From the NCBI GenBank assembly GCA_018127085.1, contig CM030731.1, forward strand, positions 1 through 64,000: 64,000 nt of DNA, given 5' to 3'. Origin of the DNA: Pneumocystis sp. 'macacae' (taxonomy: Eukaryota; Ascomycota; Pneumocystomycetes; Pneumocystales; Pneumocystaceae). Both the position numbers and the translations under genes were made by a program. A model generated the notes under the pieces. That model worked only from the letters and a program-made list of their open reading frames with translations. It searched no databases and was not told the origin of the DNA. Below, piece by piece: positions 60,701-64,000 of this stretch. Position 1 is the stretch's first letter. Each line of letters starts with the position of its first letter.

Positions 60701-62360
60701 TGGGTTAAGATATATAGCAAGAGAAGCTTATCGTACATTATTGGTAATTTATTTATTTTGTTGCTTGAATAATTTTAACTGTAAATAGACACGATTTTCT
60801 GATGAGCAGCCATTGGAAATTCTTAAATTTATCGGATATATAGTATATTATCGTTATCTTAATCCTATTATATTAGCACCAGATTCATTTGATATTATTG
60901 AAGGCACTATTCCAACTTTACAGCGAAAAAATTTAGCAGAAATTTCTAAAATACTTGTTCAAATTACCACAGGCAAGTTATTTGATAAAGATGATGTATT
61001 TCTTCAACCTCTTAATGTATATGTTGAAACAGCAATTCATAGAATGATTAAAATTTTCAAGACTGGTAAATATCATGATAAATTAGAATATAATCTAATA
61101 TATTTATAAAGTAATTGATGTACAAGATGCTGAACGATATTTTGAAATGGATGAGTTTGATGACCTTACTTCTACACAAAAGCCGATTTTATATATTAAA
61201 ACTTCAGAAATATTCCTTATTCATTCTTTAATTTACAATGAAATCGAAATAATGGTATATTTTTCTTTAATATAATTCGTCTGATATAATATATTGATAG
61301 GCACCAAATCAAGATGATCAGTTGCGAGATATTATTAAGCAGCTTGGATCATTGTCAAATAATGAAGAATTTGCTAAAATATCGAATAGTGAAATTGATC
61401 TTATATTGAGTCCTAGACTTATTCATGTAGAAAGTATGAATGATTTTTAAAATATTTATTTTATTTTAATGATTAAATTAGACTCTAATTCTGAAATTCG
61501 TTCTTTGTTTGTAGAAACGAAGCATTATATTCTTTATATTATTCGGGTTCAAACGGGATCGAATTTAATGGAAATACTTATTAAGCCAGTGCATCCAGAT
61601 GATGAGATAAAATGGAAACAAATTTTAGTTGAAGAAAACAAGGATAATATTCACTTGAATACATATTCTAAAAATGGCATATGTAATCTTAAAAAGTAAG
61701 ATATTTTTTTAAAAATATATTTTTTAAATTACCTTATAGAATGTCGTTTTCTGATATTAAAGCTACTGCTCTTGAAAACATTTTGAAACTTGAATCTGAA
61801 GGTATAATTACTAGATCTAATAATTATCAGGATTTTTTAAATGCGATTGCTACTGATATTCGTACAAAGCATCGTCGTCGGGTGCAACGACAGGCAGAAC
61901 TTGAAAGTGCTAGGCAAACACTAGCTCATTTAGATGAAAAAGCATCATATTTAAAATCTCAATTAGAAAGTTATAATGATTATATAGAAAAGTCATTAAT
62001 TTCATTACAAACTAAAAAAGGGTAATAATGTTTTTTCATTAATTTCTCTTATTTTACATTAGAAGGAGAAAATCTGTTATTCCTTTTACTAAGCAATATT
62101 TTCATCTTAGAGATTTAAAAAGATCTGGTCAAATGCCAAAATTTGGGTCTCATAAATATTCTGGTCGACAACTTTTTGATAAAGGAGTAATTGTTTCAAT
62201 ATCTGGACAAGATGAAAAAGATTATGGAAAGTTCGGTTTTACTATTTCTTCTGATAACGTTGGTATTTTTATTATTGAGGCAACTTTTGGTCCTCTTCAT
62301 ACCCCAACAACTAGTTTAAAGTTAAAACTAGATGATTTGCTCCAGGCACAGTATGCTTAA
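57735..62360 (+). CDS. IQG1: IQGAP-type cytokinesis scaffold (Rng2/Iqg1)
   Basis: Scaffold that builds the actomyosin ring. Seventeen exons from 57735-58017 to 62063-62360 sum to 1307 codons with all phases matching. Domains in order: an N-terminal basic piece; a calponin-homology actin-binding domain (about 115-260) with WIELCIGEEIPAILELEESL and LEESLRDGVILARL; several IQ motifs (about 310-540; IQTIIRGKLARKQY, LQAQCRGVLVRKKL, IQSFIRGKLQGQAY); a RasGAP-related domain (about 600-950; IPYGLRYIAREAYRTL, ILAPDSFDI); and a RasGAP_C end (after about 1110; HLRDLKRSGQMP). Exon 5 (58544-58813) contains an in-frame TAG at 58805-58807, nine bases before its GT donor. Either an error, a nonsense change, or an earlier non-GT donor. 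Confidence 0.92.
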
Positions 62361-63086
62361 GATTTATTATGAGAATTTATTAACACTTTTAGATATAATA
62401 AGATTCAAATTTTACCTTTATTTGAAGGACTGGTGAAAATTAATGTTAATTTAATGTTACATACAATTTTTAAGAAATTTTATTCTAATTCATAAAAATA
62501 AAACATCAGGTTATTTTTAGGATGAGTTATATATTTCTAAGACAATTCTTGCTTGTGTATTTTTGAAGTATGATTATATTTGCATCAATGGGGTTGTTTT
62601 TTTAAGAAAAGTGTTTTATCTTTTGTTTAATTCTGAATATAACAGTATTTTAATGTTTTTGTACACTGCCTAAAATATAGCATTCTGAATATGTATTTAG
62701 ATTTCAGATTGTTTTTAATTTATTTTTTTATATAATATTTATTCTGAACAATTATTTTTGATTTATAAAATCAAAGTTCTTAAAACTTAGTTTAAAAATA
62801 TTCCAGATAGATTTTGTTAAATAATTTATATTAATGAGACAATTTTTAATGTTTATTAATTTTATATAAAAAACTATAAAAGATATTAAAAATTTAAAAT
62901 AAAATGTAAGATTAATGCTAACTTTATTTTAAAACTTAGAATGTTTCTGAATTTAAACTTGGATGGTAATTACTCTTTCAAATTATTTCAAGTAAGCAGT
63001 AACGCATTATGTGCAAAAAATTACATTAACCAAACATATTGATCCTAAGAGACTTTTAAAAAATATTCTATTTAGTACATTACATA
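62361..63086. other. AT-rich convergent intergenic region
   Basis: About 725 bp between the 3' end of the IQGAP gene and that of the last gene. No open frame or structure of note. Confidence 0.6.
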
Positions 63087-64000
63087 TTATCTCCATGGTT
63101 TATTAATAATCTGTGGTTTAGTTAAATCCGTTTTTTCGGTTTTAGTTGTTAAAGATGTGTCCTTTGTTTCTTTAAATGGGGCTATAGAATTAGAAACTCT
63201 AATAGAATTCCCAATTCCCATCGTAGAAACTTGATTTCGTGGAGATTCTTGTGTAGGACTAGATTTTTGATTTTCTTTATCGAATTTTAATCGTCTTGTT
63301 ATAGATTTTGTGGAAATTTCGGATATATTAGTAGACAATAAACGATTTCTTTTATAAATTTGAGAAGTTGTTTTGTCTGTTTTTTTTAGTACACTTTTTA
63401 GTTTTGATGAATTAGAACTTTCAACTATATTATCATTCTCAGATCCAGACTCCATAAATGAATTTTCTTGTTCATCTTTATTAATTTGAGAAAATATATC
63501 ATCTTCTCTTGATAATGTTTGCTCACGATTTTTAGAAGTATGTAATGAAGTCATTTTGGGAGTAATATTGATTTTTAAATCAGAAAGAACAGGTAAATCT
63601 GATTCAGCTGAATTATTTTTCACAGTATTTATTTCAACGTCACTTGATTGATCATCCCATCTAACTTTTTTCTTTTTAGAAATATTTTTGCCTTTATGAA
63701 ACATAATATTTTTTTTTGGTGTGTGTACTTTAAATGTTCTTGGAGATTTGATTTGAAATGGTGATGAAATATGAAAATATTTCTTTTTAAAACATGAATT
63801 TAAAAATGGACTAGTAGGATGTTTTCTAAAAGTTTTTATATCGTTATCTTGATCCAAAGAGTTTGTTTCGTGTGAAAACTGATGAATTATATTTGTAAGT
63901 GTTTTACATGATGATTTAAATATTTCTTCTCTAGACATTTGAGTTATAAGGGTATTCTCTTCATTTCTTAGCATCAGTATAGAAGAGCTTAATCCTTCAA
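63087..64000 (-). CDS. C-terminal part of an unidentified disordered protein
   Basis: Open frame entering from the right edge: upstream of the apparent ATG at 63974 the frame stays open to the end of the window, so this is a partial gene. The visible part (about 304 codons) is rich in Ser, Lys, Asn and Thr, with likely phosphorylation sites (SPR, SPTQESPR, HTPKK), a basic patch KNISKKKKVRWDD, and no folded domain by eye. Basic, SP/TP-rich tails of this kind occur in nuclear and spindle proteins, including fungal kinesins, but nothing is diagnostic. No intron is evident. Confidence 0.6.
   Translation of the reverse strand, partial: EGLSSSILMLRNEENTLITQMSREEIFKSSCKTLTNIIHQFSHETNSLDQDNDIKTFRKHPTSPFLNSCFKKKYFHISSPFQIKSPRTFKVHTPKKNIMFHKGKNISKKKKVRWDDQSSDVEINTVKNNSAESDLPVLSDLKINITPKMTSLHTSKNREQTLSREDDIFSQINKDEQENSFMESGSENDNIVESSNSSKLKSVLKKTDKTTSQIYKRNRLLSTNISEISTKSITRRLKFDKENQKSSPTQESPRNQVSTMGIGNSIRVSNSIAPFKETKDTSLTTKTEKTDLTKPQIINKPWR

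Overview
This window looks like a subtelomere-to-core junction from a Pneumocystis species (Ascomycota, Taphrinomycotina). The reasons are: a run of cysteine-rich Msg (major surface glycoprotein) superfamily genes with GPI-type tails at one end, a strongly AT-rich sequence, and core genes cut by many very short introns (mostly 37-55 nt, GT...AG). I cannot name the species from sequence alone. I see no tRNA, rRNA, CRISPR array or transposon that I can support.

Layout. From 460 to 15878 lie four Msg-superfamily genes, all on the minus strand and pointing to the left edge (presumably the telomere side), separated by long gene-poor AT-rich DNA. Each starts with a tiny signal-peptide exon followed by a short intron, so they carry their own leaders. 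The first is a full-size Msg with a Thr-rich stalk and GPI tail, but its frame is broken in a 13-base C tract. The fourth has a Pro/Glu-rich stalk and GPI tail. From 16357 onward the DNA is compact and conserved: SPT3, SLX4-like, an ING/PHD protein, HOS2-type deacetylase, a small GPI-anchored Cys-rich protein, exosome subunit SKI6/RRP41, mitochondrial PPT2, an Aladin-like WD40 protein, CGI121 (KEOPS), an OSBP-related protein, RPC34, STI1, BFR2, IND1, DSS1, UGP1, HMG-CoA reductase, PIB1, RTC1/WDR24, RPS19, a small ubiquitin-like protein, a Tim17-family protein, DOM34, IMP dehydrogenase, an IQGAP (Rng2/Iqg1) and the C-terminal part of an unidentified disordered protein.

The core genes are unrelated housekeeping functions (chromatin, RNA decay and translation quality control, mitochondrial biogenesis, sterol and nucleotide-sugar synthesis, cytokinesis). 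Neighbours are mostly independent; several pairs are divergent with short shared upstream regions (SKI6/PPT2, BFR2/IND1, RTC1/RPS19). The Msg block is the lineage-specific part and probably serves surface variation. I rebuilt exon structures by hand from reading frame, splice sites and family conservation; summed exon lengths are multiples of three except where noted. Points that break the pattern include a possible one-nucleotide exon in HOS2, three or four introns without a GT donor, a GC-AG intron in IND1, an 18-nt exon carrying the IMPDH catalytic cysteine, and several one-base frame discrepancies at homopolymers, which may be sequence errors.
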